From Sambucus nigra (taxonomy: Eukaryota; Streptophyta; Magnoliopsida; Dipsacales; Adoxaceae), in the NCBI GenBank assembly GCA_949130495.1, contig OX422213.1:539943467-540007466 (forward strand): DNA of 64,000 bases, given 5' to 3'. A program made the position numbers and the translations under genes. Positions within the stretch are counted from its first letter, which is position 1, and every line of letters begins with the position of its first letter. Shown piece by piece: positions 1 to 11,770 of this stretch. The notes beneath the pieces are model-generated. The model searched no databases and had not been told where the DNA came from. It saw only the letters and a list, made by a program, of their open reading frames with translations.

Positions 1-304
1 GTAGTGTTGTAAGGGTTGGGAGGGTTTCCATGGAGATTGGGGAGATTGTGGAGAATATGGTTACTGTGATTAATAAGGTTGTTGAGGTTGTTGTACCAAA
101 AGGTTGGTCGGGTGTGAGGTCGTTGAATTTGAAGTTTTTAATTCATTGGCTTTGCCGATATATTAAACGATGCTGGCTATGAAGTTGAAGATTCAAGGGA
201 TTAAGGATAGTGTGTAAGGTGGTGGTGATTTGGAGGTTAAAGGGGAGAAAAAAAAGGATGCGAATTCGGGTAAGAAAAAGGGGTCGAAGAAGGGAAGGAT
301 ATAA
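1..304 (+). pseudogene. 3' end of a ribosomal L1-domain (RSL1D1-like) gene, decayed
   Basis: The first 150 bases translate to residues resembling the C-terminal half of plant ribosomal L1 domain-containing protein 1: VRVGRVSMEIGEIVENM, then VVEVVVPKGWSGVRSLNLKF. After about base 145 the frame shifts, and the next frame continues the same protein (NSLALPIY, then MLAMKLKIQGIKDS) with two in-frame TAA stops. It ends in a lysine-rich tail (KKKGSKKGRI) and a stop at 302-304. The family acts in nucleolar ribosome biogenesis. A frameshift plus two stops show this copy is dead. The 5' part lies outside the window. It could be a retrogene, a fragment carried by a transposon, or a local gene remnant. 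Recognition is by eye from memory of the family. Confidence 0.6.
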
Positions 305-1609
305 TAGTTATATAACTGTTATATAAACAATTATATAAAAGTTTCCAAAGGCGATGGTAAAGTAGTCAGTAGAATATGACTTTAGAATGTTTACATTCAT
401 ATTTCTTTATGTAAGTAACTACTAACTTCTAAGTTGACATAACACTAACTATGCTCTCTTTTGGTAGACTATTTTAACAATGGAATTTTTTATCAATTGC
501 AATTATTTGATGAATTAATTGTACTTCTTGGTCTTGTTTTTCAAGAGAAGGCCCCAAGAGAAAATTAAGGTACTAATTTATATTCCATATATTATATATA
601 GAATCTCTTGTATGATGTTTATAGAGTTAACAATTAAGAAGGTTATAGTTGTCTAATGAGAAATAGATCCAACTGGTATGGACCTTAATGAGATAATTTC
701 TTTTGCGTCTTACCAATTTTTCCTTAATATATTTATTTGCAGGAGATTTAACATGCTATTTAAATCTAAAATCCATGTATTCATTTTCTACACTCATCAT
801 GACTTACTTTTTAAGTATTTTGTGTCGAGTTTTCTAAGTGGTCTAAAGGAGCAAATTCCATATCTAGTTAATGTGTTTCATCCCACTACTTTGAACCAGC
901 CCATTTATTTAACAACAATGCAAGAGGAAAATATGGAGAGCACCTTCAAGAAATTGAAACCAATATCAATTTTTTACTCAAATACAATAATATCCTATTT
1001 CAACAATCCAAAACTAACTAATCAAAGTAATCCCAAATATTTCACTGATGTCTGAATGTAATTACGTGTTTATTTTCTTGATTCTAGGAAGCCCTATTTT
1101 TTGTGGTGACTGAGTGAGCGCATGTTGATTTGGCAAGTGGATTATGGATGAGGGGAAGATATTGGGGCATCTAAGTATGATTAATAGGTCTCCCACAATA
1201 ACACTACATTGCTCACTAATGGACTAGAGGTACGCCCCCACCCTAATATCTTTCATTCTTATTCTATGTATCTCACTCAATTCTTATATCTCTAGTTCTT
1301 ATTTTTCTATAATAACTGTCTCTGAAGTATATTATTTGTTCCAAACAAATACTTCGGTCCAATTTTCTTTAAATGGTGTAGCATTAAATAAAAAAATGGC
1401 CTAAAATAGCGGCAACAAGTAGCCAAACGTAAAATGGCTTAATTTATTAGCTTATTTAGTTAAATTGGTGGAAGGGATTTGCTGGTGGTTCGGTTATGGA
1501 ATTTACTGTTGCTATTGAGTTTATTTTAAATGTTAAAGCATGTTGGATTTAACGAATTAACAAATGAAACTATGTCAAAATTTTCTAAAATCAAAAAACG
1601 TTCAAAATT
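305..1609. other. AT-rich stretch without a gene
   Basis: No coding sequence beyond a short gag-like scrap (819-932) is visible. The sequence is AT-rich, with short TATA-rich runs near 305-335 and 585-600. It may be 3' flank of the pseudogene at 1-304 or eroded transposon DNA. Confidence 0.5.
819..932 (+). pseudogene. Scrap of a Ty3/gypsy gag
   Basis: Within a 125-codon open frame (678-1055), residues 48-85 (FVSSFLSGLKEQI, then PTTLNQPIYL, then MQEEN) resemble the end of the Retrotrans_gag domain, where plant gypsy Gags read F-x-SGL-x-x-x-I, then P-x-[ST]-L-x-x-A, then Q-E-E. The flanking residues are not recognisable and no zinc knuckle follows. It is a short relic of unknown lineage. The open frame is probably kept by chance in AT-rich DNA. 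Confidence 0.4.
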
Positions 1610-4080
1610 GATGAAAAACATAACGTTATAGGATGAAAACCCAAAACAACCACCAAACAACCCCCAATGTAAGAGGCACGAACACCTCGCACAGGACCAA
1701 TGTAACTTATAGGAACTGACCACGTAGTCACGGGTTTCCCAGTTTGATAACATGAAAGTAATATAAAAATATCTAGATTCAGCTTAAAAATAAGACGCTA
1801 AAGGGTGAAAACCTAACTCAGCCCCCAAACGTTCCCGTAAGAGACACGAACACCTTGCACGGAACCAATGTAACTTGTAGGAACTGACCGCGTAGTCACA
1901 GGTCTCTCGATTTGAGAATATGACAATAATTTGAAAATATCTAGATTAGGCTTAAAAATAAGCCGCCAAAGGATGAAAACCTCGCACGGGACCAATGTAA
2001 CTTGTAGGAACTAACCGCGTAGTCATGGGCCTCTCGGTTTGAGAATATGATGATACTTTGAAAACATATAGCTTAGGCTTAAAAACAAGTTGTTTGAGGG
2101 TGAAAACCCGAACCAGTCGCCAAACGACCTCGTAAGAGGCACGAACACCTTGCACGGGACCAATTAACTTGTAGGAATTGACAGCGTAGTCGCGGTTCTC
2201 TCAGTTTGAGAATACGATGATAATTTGAAAATATTTAAATTAGGCTTAAAAATAAGCCGTTTGAGGGGAAAACCCAAACTAGCTCGCAAACGGCCCCGTA
2301 AGAGGCACGAACACCTCCTACGGGACCAATGTAACTTGTAAGAACTAACCGCATAGTCAGGGGACTCTCAGTTTAAGAATTGATGATACTTTGAAAATAT
2401 ATAGATTAGGCTTAAAAATAAGCTATTTAACGGTGAAAACCCAAACCAGCCGCCAAACGGGCCCGTAAGAGGCAAGAACACCTTGTACGGGACCAATGTA
2501 ACTTGTAGGAACTGATCGCGTAGTCACTAGTCTCCCGGTTTGAAAATATGACGATAATTTGAAATTATCTAGATTACGCTTAAAAATAAGCCGTTTGAGG
2601 GTGAAAACCCAAACCACCCGCTAAACGGCCCCGTAGGAGGCACGAACACCTCGCACGAGACCAATGTAACTTGTAGGAACTAACCACGTAGTCACGCGTC
2701 TCCCGGTTTGAGAATATGATGATAGTTTGAAAATATCTAGATTAGGCTTAAAATAAGCCGTTAAAGGGTGAAAACCTAAACCAGCCCCCAAACGGCCCCA
2801 TAAGGGGCGCAAACACCTCGCACGGGATATATGTAACTTGTAGGGACTGACCGCATAATCGCGGGTCTCTTGATTTAAGAATATGATGATAATTTGAAAA
2901 TATACAGATTAGGCTTAAAAGCAAGTCGTTTGAGGGTGAAAACCAAAACCAGCTCACAAACGGCCCCGTAAGAGGCACGAACACCTCACACGGGAACAAT
3001 GTAACTTGTAAGAACTAACCGCGTAGTCACAGGCCTCTCGGTTTGAGTATACGATGATACTTTGAAAACAATAGATTTGGCTTAAAAATAAGCCGTTTGA
3101 CGGTGAAAACCCAAACCAGCCGCCAAATGACCACGTAAGAGGCAAGAACACCTCGCACGGGACCAATGAAACTTGTAGGAACTGACCGCGTAGTCACGGG
3201 TCTCCCAGTTTGATAATATGAGGATAATTTGAAAATATCAAAATTAGGCTTTAAAACAAACAGTTAAAGGGTGAAAACCCAAACCAGTGCCCCTAAAAGT
3301 CCCTATAAGAGGCACGAACACCTCGCACGGGGCCAATGTAACTTGTAGGAACTGATCGCGTAGTCACGGGTCTCCCAGTTTGAGAATATGAAGATAGTTT
3401 GAAAATATCTAGATTAGGCTTAAAAATAAGCCGTTAAATGGTGAAAACCTAAACCAGCCCCCAAACGGCCCCATAAGAGGCACGAACACCTCGCACGGGA
3501 TATATGTAACTTGTAGGAACTGACCGCGTTGTCGCGGGTCTCTCGGTTTGATAATATGATGATAATTTAAATATATCTATATTAGGCTTAAAAGCAAGAT
3601 GTTTGAGGGTGAAACCCCAAACCAACCCCAAACGGTCCCATAAGAGGCACGAACACCTCGCACGGGACCAATGTAACTTATAGGAAGTAACCTCGTTGTC
3701 ACGGGACTCTCGGTTTGAGAATATGATGATACTTTAAAATTTTATATATTAGGCTTTGAAACAAGTTGTTGAAGGGTGTAAACCCAAATCATCCCCCAAA
3801 CAACCCCGTAAGAGGCAATAACACCTCGCACGGGACCAATGTAACTTGTAGGAGATGATCGCATAGTCATGGGCGTATCGGTTCGAGAATATGATGAATA
3901 TTTGATAATATATGGATTAGGCTTAGAAATAAGCCGTTGAAAGGTGAAAACCCAAACCAGGCCTCATATGATCCTGTAAGAAGCAGTAACACCTCACATG
4001 ATACCAATGTAACTCGTAGGAATTGATCGGGTAGTCATAACTTGCGTAAGATTTTCAATTTTAGAATATTATAATAATTG
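1610..4080. repeat. Satellite-like tandem array, 15 units of about 168 bp
   Basis: A marker (CCAATGTAAC or a close variant) recurs at 1697, 1865, 1992, 2160, 2326, 2493, 2661, 2828, 2996, 3163, 3333, 3501, 3668, 3836 and 4004. Spacing is 166-170 bp except for one 127-bp unit (1865-1992). Each unit also carries GTAAGAGGCACGAACACCTC, GCGTAGTCACGGG and TTTGAGAATATGATGATA. The units differ at many positions, and both ends fade into unrelated sequence. The period is that of classic nucleosome-phased plant satellites. Short minus-strand open frames recur only because the unit is open on that strand; they are not genes. Confidence 0.93.
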
Positions 4081-4300
4081 CAACTCTTATATGCAATTTT
4101 TTAGCTTGAGCAAACTTTTTTTATAAATTACTTGGTTACTAATGTCGTCTCTTTTTTGTATCCTATTTTTTTTGCAGGATAACATTTTTTCGTTAGCATT
4201 TATTCATGTGGAACACACGGAGAAGTCAATGGTTTACAACAAGGGGTTTATTTATATAATGTCGTTAATATTCATGATTCTATTTTTTTGTGTTATGGCA

Positions 4301-4390
4301 GTGCGGGCTTTTGTAGTTTTATTGTTAAATTTTATGGACGTGAGGGCTTTTGTAAGTTTATTATTATATTTTGTGGTCGTGCGGGCTTTA
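4301..4390. repeat. Three copies of a 39-bp repeat
   Basis: GTGCGGGCTT or a one-base variant starts at 4301, 4340 and 4379, a 39-bp period. Each copy is followed by a T-rich stretch. Because 39 is a multiple of three, the local open frame (4142-4426) shows a 13-residue repeat beginning VRAF or VRAL. I see no known protein in it. Confidence 0.7.
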
Positions 4391-4584
4391 TATTACGCAG
4401 GTGATTTTAGAATGTCTATAAAATAGAGGAAACTCAGCCCAATTTTTTTTGGCCTGTGAACTACTAAAGACTTGCAATATTTTGAAGTTTGTATGTACAT
4501 TAATTTATCAACAACGTGCAAGATTTAGAATTTGTGAATTTTCTTATTTTCAAATAATTAAATTCTTTTCTCTTATCCAAAAAT

Positions 4585-4899
4585 TTGGCACAGTTCAAAA
4601 GCTTGCCAAAAGTGTATTAAGTTTTGGCATGATTTTGGACTGTACCAAAAGTTTATCAAAATGTGCTCAATCTGGCACAGTTCAAAACTATGCCCAAAGT
4701 GTGTCAGAAATATCAAATTCTGGCACAGTTTAAAAGTGTGCCAGAAGTATTCCTGTTTGGTCAAATCTGGCACACTTTTAAACCGTGCCAAAAAAAAATG
4801 GCCATTTTGGAACACCTAATTCTGGCACGGTTCAAAATCGTGCTAGATTTGATCTGGCACAGTTTTAACCCGTGCCAGGTTGCTATTTTTAGTGTAGTG
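4585..4899. mobile_element. Terminus of a CACTA (En/Spm) DNA transposon
   Basis: The sequence ending at 4899 reads as the reverse complement of CACTACACTAAAAATAGCA, which matches the CACTA terminal inverted repeat. The 300 bp inside it are filled with subterminal repeats of the form GGCAC(A/G)-TTTTAAA-GTGCC, each an imperfect palindrome, in roughly 30-40-bp steps. Known CACTA elements have exactly this layout, with subterminal repeats serving as transposase binding sites. The opposite end is not found in the window upstream, so it is truncated or lies beyond base 1. No transposase coding is visible. Confidence 0.75.
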
Positions 4900-4980
4900 T
4901 TCTATTTTAGGAGTGATCTTATCTCATGATTGAGAAAGAAGTAAAACTCTATATCTTTATCCACGACGAAGATTGAGTGT

Positions 4981-5298
4981 ATTGATGTCGGGATTTATTG
5001 CACGCAACTCTTATGGATGAAGCAAATGTTGGCGGATTTTGGTATTTCACAAGGCACGATAACTATTTCTTGTGATAATATGAGTGTGATCCATATTTCT
5101 CGAAATCTTGTCCAACATTCGTGCACGAAGCACATTAGGATACACGAGCACTTTATACGTGACCTAGTTGAGGAGAAGGTCGTGTCCTTGATATTTGTGA
5201 GCACCGATCATCAATTAGATGATATATTCATGAAACTTTTAAATGCACTTCGATTTGATGATCTTAGGAAATCTTTAGCTATTTGCACTATTGACTGA
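4981..5298 (+). pseudogene. Ty1/copia RNase H C-terminal relic (Sirevirus-type)
   Basis: Reading from about 4990 the frame gives YCTQLLWMKQMLADFG, then CDNMSVIHISRNLVQHS, then TKHIRIHEHFIRDLVE, then FVSTDHQLDDIFMK and LRKSL, with TGA at 5296-5298. This is the plant copia RNase H tail: the D of CDN and the TKHIDIR-type motif are present, while IFTK has become IFMK. The frame from the ATG at 5017 is 93 codons; the true polyprotein starts far upstream and is missing. The CACTA terminus ends 80 bp before it. The DNA after the stop and beyond the Athila insertion carries Sirevirus-type polypurine tracts and an LTR, so it is best read as the 3' end of a Sirevirus. Confidence 0.8.
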
Positions 5299-6354
5299 GT
5301 TCGGATACTTTATTTAGTGTAGGATTTTCATGATTATATTTATTATTCCTATTGCTAGATTGTATTATCATTGTGTCTATATTGTTCATTTTTATATTTT
5401 TTTCAAAAAACCAAACAGAGTTTTGTTTTCAAAAAATTTTGAAAAATACAAAAAGATTTTTTATTTTTATGAAAATGTGAAAAAGGCAAAAAAAAATTGT
5501 TTTTGAAGTTTTTTTTGAAAAATCCAAAAAGAGTTTTGTACTTTTGCTTCAACATATATGGATGAACATTTAATATTTCTGGACCACTCATTCATTCCAT
5601 ATTTCCACGTGACTTTTTTGTAGTGTTTTGAGACATGGCGTCGTTTCTATAGTGTGCTTAATAATGTGTGGTGTCATTACATTGATATTTGATGATTACT
5701 TTCTACATGTTTGACTCCTAGTCACCTTTAATGCACATGTGCACGAACTTCTTTGAACATTGCACTTACTTGTCCATATTCGAATACGATGTTCTCATCT
5801 GAATTTTTCTTTATACCGAACTAAATGTAAAAAGAGATAATGTTGTGCATGTAAGGACCATAGCTCGAATTTAAACTATTTTTGAAAAAAATATTGTGAT
5901 ATGTTAAGCAATGAAAGGGCTGCGAAAGATCAAAGGTCTTTGCATTAAAAGCTACCATTTGCATAAAAGAGCCTCAAAAGATTAGAGGCACATAAAAATA
6001 TAAGTGTTAGGCCAATTTTTGATACATTGATGCTTCGCTACATATGATCATTGATTCCTTCAAAAATCATTAAGATTTTATCATCATGTATGTGAGAATT
6101 TGAGGGAGTTAAAAACAAAGATCACTAGGTTTGCACAACTTAAATGTCTCGAAAAAATATTACATAGTTTGACGTTATAGGTGTGAGAATCATTTATGTT
6201 AATGACATGTTGATTAAGTCGAGTCAATTTCACTTGAGTTCACCACTTTTACATCTAAGTTAGACTTTGAGATTTTTCATTGTAAGTGTCTCAAACCTTT
6301 GTGTACATATGTTACGACTATATATGTTGATTTTTCTATGAAAATTGTTCACAC
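5299..6354 (+). other. Post-pol spacer of the old Sirevirus relic
   Basis: There is no gene here. The stretch is AT-rich, with T/A-rich runs at 5390-5530. It lies between the copia RNase H stop and the Athila insertion point. Sireviruses have a long spacer, sometimes with an env-like frame, between pol and the polypurine tracts; no env-like frame is visible. By inference it continues at 34277. Confidence 0.45.
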
Positions 6355-8682
6355 TGATTACTCTTAATTTTTGTTTTCCTTCGGATATGGATTTGAGATG
6401 TCGTTACGGTCAAACTTAGAGTATCAAAATTCCTGGAATCACCTATAAAACTTGTTACAAATTCAGTATGGTGGCAAATTCGGGTATCAATCCAATTTCA
6501 AGAATTAAAATGGTTATAATGAAAACTTGCAATTTCAATTTTTATTAAAAATCTTTTTGTATTTTTATTATGTTTAAAAACAATTTCAAGGGAGAAAAAT
6601 GAAAATTTATGCAATTAAATTACTGCTAAAATTTTAAATGTAATTGAGTTTAGAATTTATGAGAAGCGACAAGAGGTGGGATTACACCGCATGGTTAAAT
6701 TAATTTAATTTTCTAATTATTTAATTGAATAGTTCGAAATAATATTGAATTTAAAATTTAACTCTCGTTACAATCCTAATTTTAATTTTATCCTTTTCAA
6801 CAATTAAATCGGGATTTGTCACTACATATAAAAAAAATTAAGATTCACACTCATTTTAACAAAATATCCGCTAAAATTAATTTATTAAAATTTGTGCGAA
6901 TCTTTGAATTGCCTACACAGAATTAATATTTGAATCTAAGAATAATACTTATCTCTAAGTCAAATCCACAAATAAAATATTAATTTTCAACATTAATTTA
7001 ATTAGCCTAGAACGCATCAATGAACAATTATTCAAATAAAACAAATCAATATATGCGTTTCATCCCACTCCTTGAATGGGGTGTTTAGCCAAACATGGTT
7101 AAAAATCAAGAATAGTCACAAACATTCAACAGGAAATTAAATAGAAAAGGCAAGAAATACAATACGCAGTAATTCCTCAGTCAAATGTGTGCATGAATGC
7201 ACATCTCAACTCGTCACAAAAATTCAACTGGATTACAAAACTAAATTAAAAGACCGAACCTAAAAAAAATTCTAATCCTAAACTAATTATGTTTATGTTT
7301 TTTCTGATTTTTTTTTACCCTCTGCAATCTCTTTTTTTCTTTTCTGTCTCTCCTTCTCTCTATGTTGATACCCGAGTCTAATACCTTTCACCTCTTCTCT
7401 TTTATATCCCACGATTAAGATTTATGGAGGATAGCTTTGAGGGATTTGAGGCTTGGAATTCCCCCCCCTCCCCCCCCTGCGGGATTTTTTGGGATATGGC
7501 AGGTATGAGATGGGTTTTGTTGAAAGAGGTAGGTGGTGGTTGAGTATGGGTAGGTTGGCAGGTGGGTTAGGTTTCTGAGTTTGGGGAAATAGCAGGTATT
7601 GGGGTATGGTGTTTGCTGGGCACCATCGGGTTTGGGCGTGAGTGGCCTCAGGTTAGAGGGTCCGGGTTGTTGGGTACCGCCGGGTTTAGTGGAGTTGGAA
7701 GGTGGGTCTCGGGGTATGGAGCAGGTGGGTTTAATTTCAGGTATGGGGGTTGAATGAAATGGGGTTTCTGGTCTTTGAGTTGAAATGATAAATGGGTTTG
7801 GAATGTCCGATTTGTAGAAGGTGTGAATCCATGGGTATCCGGGTTTAAATGGGGGCTGCCAATGGGAAATGGGTTCTTGGGTTTAGAGATAGAGTGTGAT
7901 GAGTTGTGAGGGTGTATGTTAATGGGATTTTTGGTTGGTTTAATGGAGATGGTGGTGGTTGTTAATGATGGGTCTTGGAAGTGTTGTTAATGGGGGAAAG
8001 AAGAGAGAGAGTAGTGGAAGGTTGAAGATGATGGGAAGTTAAATTGGGTGTGTGAGGGTGTAGTTTGTTAAGGTGAGGGTGAGGGAGTTGTTTGTGTGTA
8101 TGTGAGTATGTATGGTAGTAGGGTGTGTGTGTGTGTTAGTTTGTGACCCTTAAAAAAAATAAAGACTAACTAATTAAAAATAAAGACTAATTAAAATCTA
8201 CTAAAAATATAAAATCCTAATCTATAAAATAAAAGACACAAATTAAAAAAATATATTAAAACTAAAATTAAAATCCTAAAAAAATGTAAAATCTAATAAA
8301 ACTAAAAATAACTGAAATCCGGAAAAAAAAAACTAATCCAAAAAAAATAAGAACTAAAAACTAATAAAAATAAAACTATTCTAAATAAATCTAAAATAAA
8401 AACGACTCAAACTAAAAATCTAAAAAAAATAAAAAGGTACAAACTAAACACACACGGGCTCGGGTGAAGGTTTGGGAAGGCCGGGGCTAGGCTAGGACTA
8501 CGGGACAAGGTATTTAGCTCCATTCTTGACACAATTGCCTTGAAATAACACTTTTGACACCGCAACTACAATCAAGCCTGCACATTAAATATTTACGCGC
8601 ATAAGACTCAAATTATCAAGAATTAGCAACTAAAAATCGTCTATTCAGGGTATAAAATGTACACTTTTGGGTACTTATCACA
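6355..8682 (-). repeat. Athila 3' LTR
   Basis: On the minus strand it begins TGTGATAAGTACCC (plus-strand end 8682) and ends GAGTAATCA (plus-strand start 6355). It matches 28047-34276 along its length once the solo LTR there is removed. It contains a C-rich run (7461-7477), a G/T-rich plus-strand stretch (about 7480-8140) and an A-rich stretch (8150-8440). Length is 2328 bp. Confidence 0.85.
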
Positions 8683-8693
8683 CCACCCCCATA
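8683..8693 (-). promoter_or_regulatory. Athila polypurine tract
   Basis: On the minus strand TATGGGGGTGG sits directly before the LTR start TGTGATAAG. This is the expected priming site for plus-strand DNA synthesis. Confidence 0.7.
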
Positions 8694-10569
8694 CAGAACA
8701 TTGTTATGTCCTCGAGAAAAATTAGAGAGAAAACCGAGATAAGTAACCAAAAGTGTGTCACTTTCGTACGCACTGGCGTTTGCCCTTAGCATGTGCAATA
8801 AGCCGTTAAACCTATAGGTTTCCCTACAGGACGAGTGGTGTCTCGTGAGGATTTGAAGTGAATATACCTGCAAAATTCCAAACGCTATACAACCCCACTA
8901 AAAAGGCATCAAGGAACACCATATTCAACAATCAAAATGAGATATAAAATTACTTAATACCAAAAGCGTAATCCTTCCTAAAACTCAGCGTGTGTTAGAG
9001 TGAAATAATATTAAGTGTCATTAGAGTAATTTCTAAATCACCTTTTTTAAGAATCAATATTTTGACTTCAATTCCCATTAGATATCTCTCTCTGAGAATT
9101 GGACAAGTGTATCTCTCGAGTGTATGAGGAGGTGAGTAAATGTAAACGAGTTCAAACGTCTCACACACTTTATAAAAAATGATGGATACATGAAAGAAAA
9201 TTGATTTCATGAAGGAATGCTAACCACTATGTTGAGAATGTCGAGTTATTCACCATATAGTCTTCTCGTTTGCCCGAAGACATCACCAAGGGTGAAAACA
9301 GGGTTTATGTAGGGTATAAGGGAAAAATGAAATGAAAAAGATATGCTGGTAAGGTTTTTGAAAAGAGTGTGACAACTTTTGACTGACTATTATCTTCATC
9401 TTTTGAATTTATGATCGCATCTTTTCTTTTCTTTTTCTATTTTTTTCTTTTTCTATATTTTTCTTTTTTTTTTTTGCGATACATTTTCTTTTCATATCTC
9501 AAATGAAGACAATTTACATTGACAATTTCAAACACTCTTTTTTCTCAAAAATGATGATAGTGATTGGGAATAATATATGGATGGTATATAGAATGGACAA
9601 GGGGAATATGGACAGATAATGGGTGAATGATAATGTGATAGGGAAAAAGATGATTGTATGGTAAAATCAGTTTAGTGCTCGAGACAAACTACAAGACACA
9701 TGTTTCTTACAACTCGAAGATGATGTCATTCTAAGTGATTAAGCCAAATTTAAAAAAAATAATGAGACCATGCAACAACTAAATGTAGTATCCGAAGAAA
9801 GTTGAATCAACTTGTGACTCGAAGATACGTAAAAACCCTCAAGAAGATGAAAAGCTAAAATCTCACGGGTGTAAGTCGCCACTAGTGATCTTTTAAGTCT
9901 CTCTTAAGAATATAATTACTCTTCAACTTTTTATTGTAAACCGTGATAGTGCAAATTGTCGAGTTTAGGACTTAATAGTGCAAGTACGATTTAAGAGGTA
10001 TTAATTAATTTTTTTGTAAAAAGCGTAATTTTAGGGTCGAACATGGGTATTGTGAGATTTCTAGAAGAGGAATGAATGACAAATCATATCATAAAAATTT
10101 ATTTTTGAATGCACAAAAAGGTTAAAGTGACCTGTTTCTGAAAATTGTCAAAAGAGGTACGATTTTGATAAATTTCCCACCCCCAAACAAAAGAGAACAT
10201 CATCCTCGATGTTTAAAACCATATAGAAAAAATAAAAGCACAGGGGAGGGAAGATATTACCATAATGAACCCGTGTAGGAAAGTGTACCGCGAGATGGAA
10301 CATAAATAAAACCTGAAGAATAAAAGCGATACAAAAATATGTACAAGTCTAGAAATTATGTGAAAACCATTGGGTGGTGTGAAACACCACTCCCAAACAG
10401 GATAACACTCATACTCAGAAACAATAAACGATGGGCTACCTCTCGGTAGTGCTAAGTTTAATGTCTTCAGCCAGACTGAACCATTCTCACCCTAAAGATA
10501 AGATTTATGAAAGTGCGAGGAGGCAGAAAAATTGGGTGATGAGAATCACCTCCAAATAAGATTGAATCG
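8694..10569 (-). other. Athila post-pol region, non-coding
   Basis: This is the 1.9 kb between the pol stop (10570) and the polypurine tract. Many Athila elements carry an env-like frame here. No frame longer than about 85 codons is visible on either strand, and none has a recognisable membrane or signal segment. A T-rich stretch lies at 9420-9480. Confidence 0.6.
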
Positions 10570-11770
10570 TCAGTCTTTATAGATCGGGTCAACAAGGTCA
10601 ATTTCTTCAACTTGAGTGGGGCCTACCTCTAAGAAAGGCTTCAAATGTTGACTGTTGACTTGAAAAAGGCTACCATCCTTGGAATTCTGAATGGTGATGG
10701 CACCATAAGGAGTAACTGACTCAACAACGAAGAGCCCAGACCACTTGGTTTCAGTTTCCCGGAAAAGAGATGAAGACGGGAATTATATAACAAAACTTTT
10801 TGACCCGGGTAGAATTCCTTTCAAATGATGCTTTGGTCATGGATCCACTTCATCTTGTCCGTGTACTTCTTGGACAAATCATAGGCATCATTTCTTACCT
10901 CCTCCAATTCATTAAGTTGTAGCTTCCTATGGACTCCTTCCTCGTCTATATCAAAATTAAAGGCTTTGACAGCCCAATATGCATGATGTTCGAGCTCGAC
11001 GGGAAGGTGGCAAGGCTTGTCGAAGACCAATTGATAAGGAGACATGCCAATCGGAGTCTTATAAGCAATACGGTATGCCCACAATGTGTCGTTCAAGCGT
11101 AAGGACCAATCTTTCCTATTAGGATTAATGTTTTTTTCAAGAATTTTCTTGATCTCGCGGTTGGAGACCTCAACTTGACCACTAGTCTGAGGGTGGTAAG
11201 AGAGACCAACATTATGTGTAACACCATACTTTTTGACAAGGTATTCAAAGGCTCGATTAAAAAAATGTTTATCCCCATTACTAATAATAGCTTTGGGGGT
11301 TCCAAAACGTGTGAAAACATACTCTTTAAGGAAATTGACCACAACACAATGGTCATTGGTCCGACAAGCGATTGCTTCAATCCATTTGGAGACATAATCA
11401 ATCGCAACAAGAATATATTAGAAACCATGAGAGGAAGGAAATGGTCCCATAAAATCTATACCCCACACATCAAATATTTTAACAATTAATATGGGTGTGA
11501 GAGGAATCATATGACGTCGATATATACGCCCAGATTATTGTCATTTGGAACACGCTTGGCAATAGTGATGGGCATCTTGAAACAGGGTTGGACAATAGAA
11601 ACCACTTTGCAAATTTTGGATGCAGTTTTCTTGGAGCCAAAGTGGCCACCACAACCACCATCATGGCAAAAGCACAGAATACTGAGTTATTCACACTCGG
11701 GAACACAACGACAAATGACTTGATCAGTTCAATACTTAAAAAGTAATGGGTCATCCCAAGAGTAATATTT
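10570..11770 (-). pseudogene. Athila integrase, second block, decayed
   Basis: Read right to left. The zinc-binding region is damaged (GGHFGSKKTASKICKVV). The core follows with VWGIDFMGPFPSSHGF, which has the first catalytic Asp. An open frame at 11342-10821 gives [18 protein letters not shown], then NGDKHF, then [15 protein letters not shown] and [11 protein letters not shown], then [12 protein letters not shown]. The last is typical of Athila. The second catalytic Asp (family DGGKHF) is Asn here; the Glu of GQVE is kept. An in-frame TGA follows SII at about 10822, and a frameshift separates the tail, which ends LVDPIYKD with a stop at 10570-10572. It cannot make an active integrase. Confidence 0.85.

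Noticed and set aside
678..1055. A complete small protein gene of 125 codons
   Set aside because: Only residues 48-85 look like anything (gag). The rest is low-complexity Phe/Ile-rich translation of AT-rich DNA.
1526..3631. Many minus-strand open frames of 60-83 codons over the satellite array
   Set aside because: They repeat with the 168-bp unit and are open only because the unit lacks stops on that strand. Their sequences do not resemble proteins.
1610..4080. CRISPR array
   Set aside because: Units are contiguous 168-bp repeats without unique spacers, and the genome is a plant.
4142..4426. A membrane-protein gene with three hydrophobic repeats
   Set aside because: The hydrophobic repeats are the 39-bp DNA repeat translated. 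There is no homology, and T-rich DNA gives hydrophobic peptides by default.
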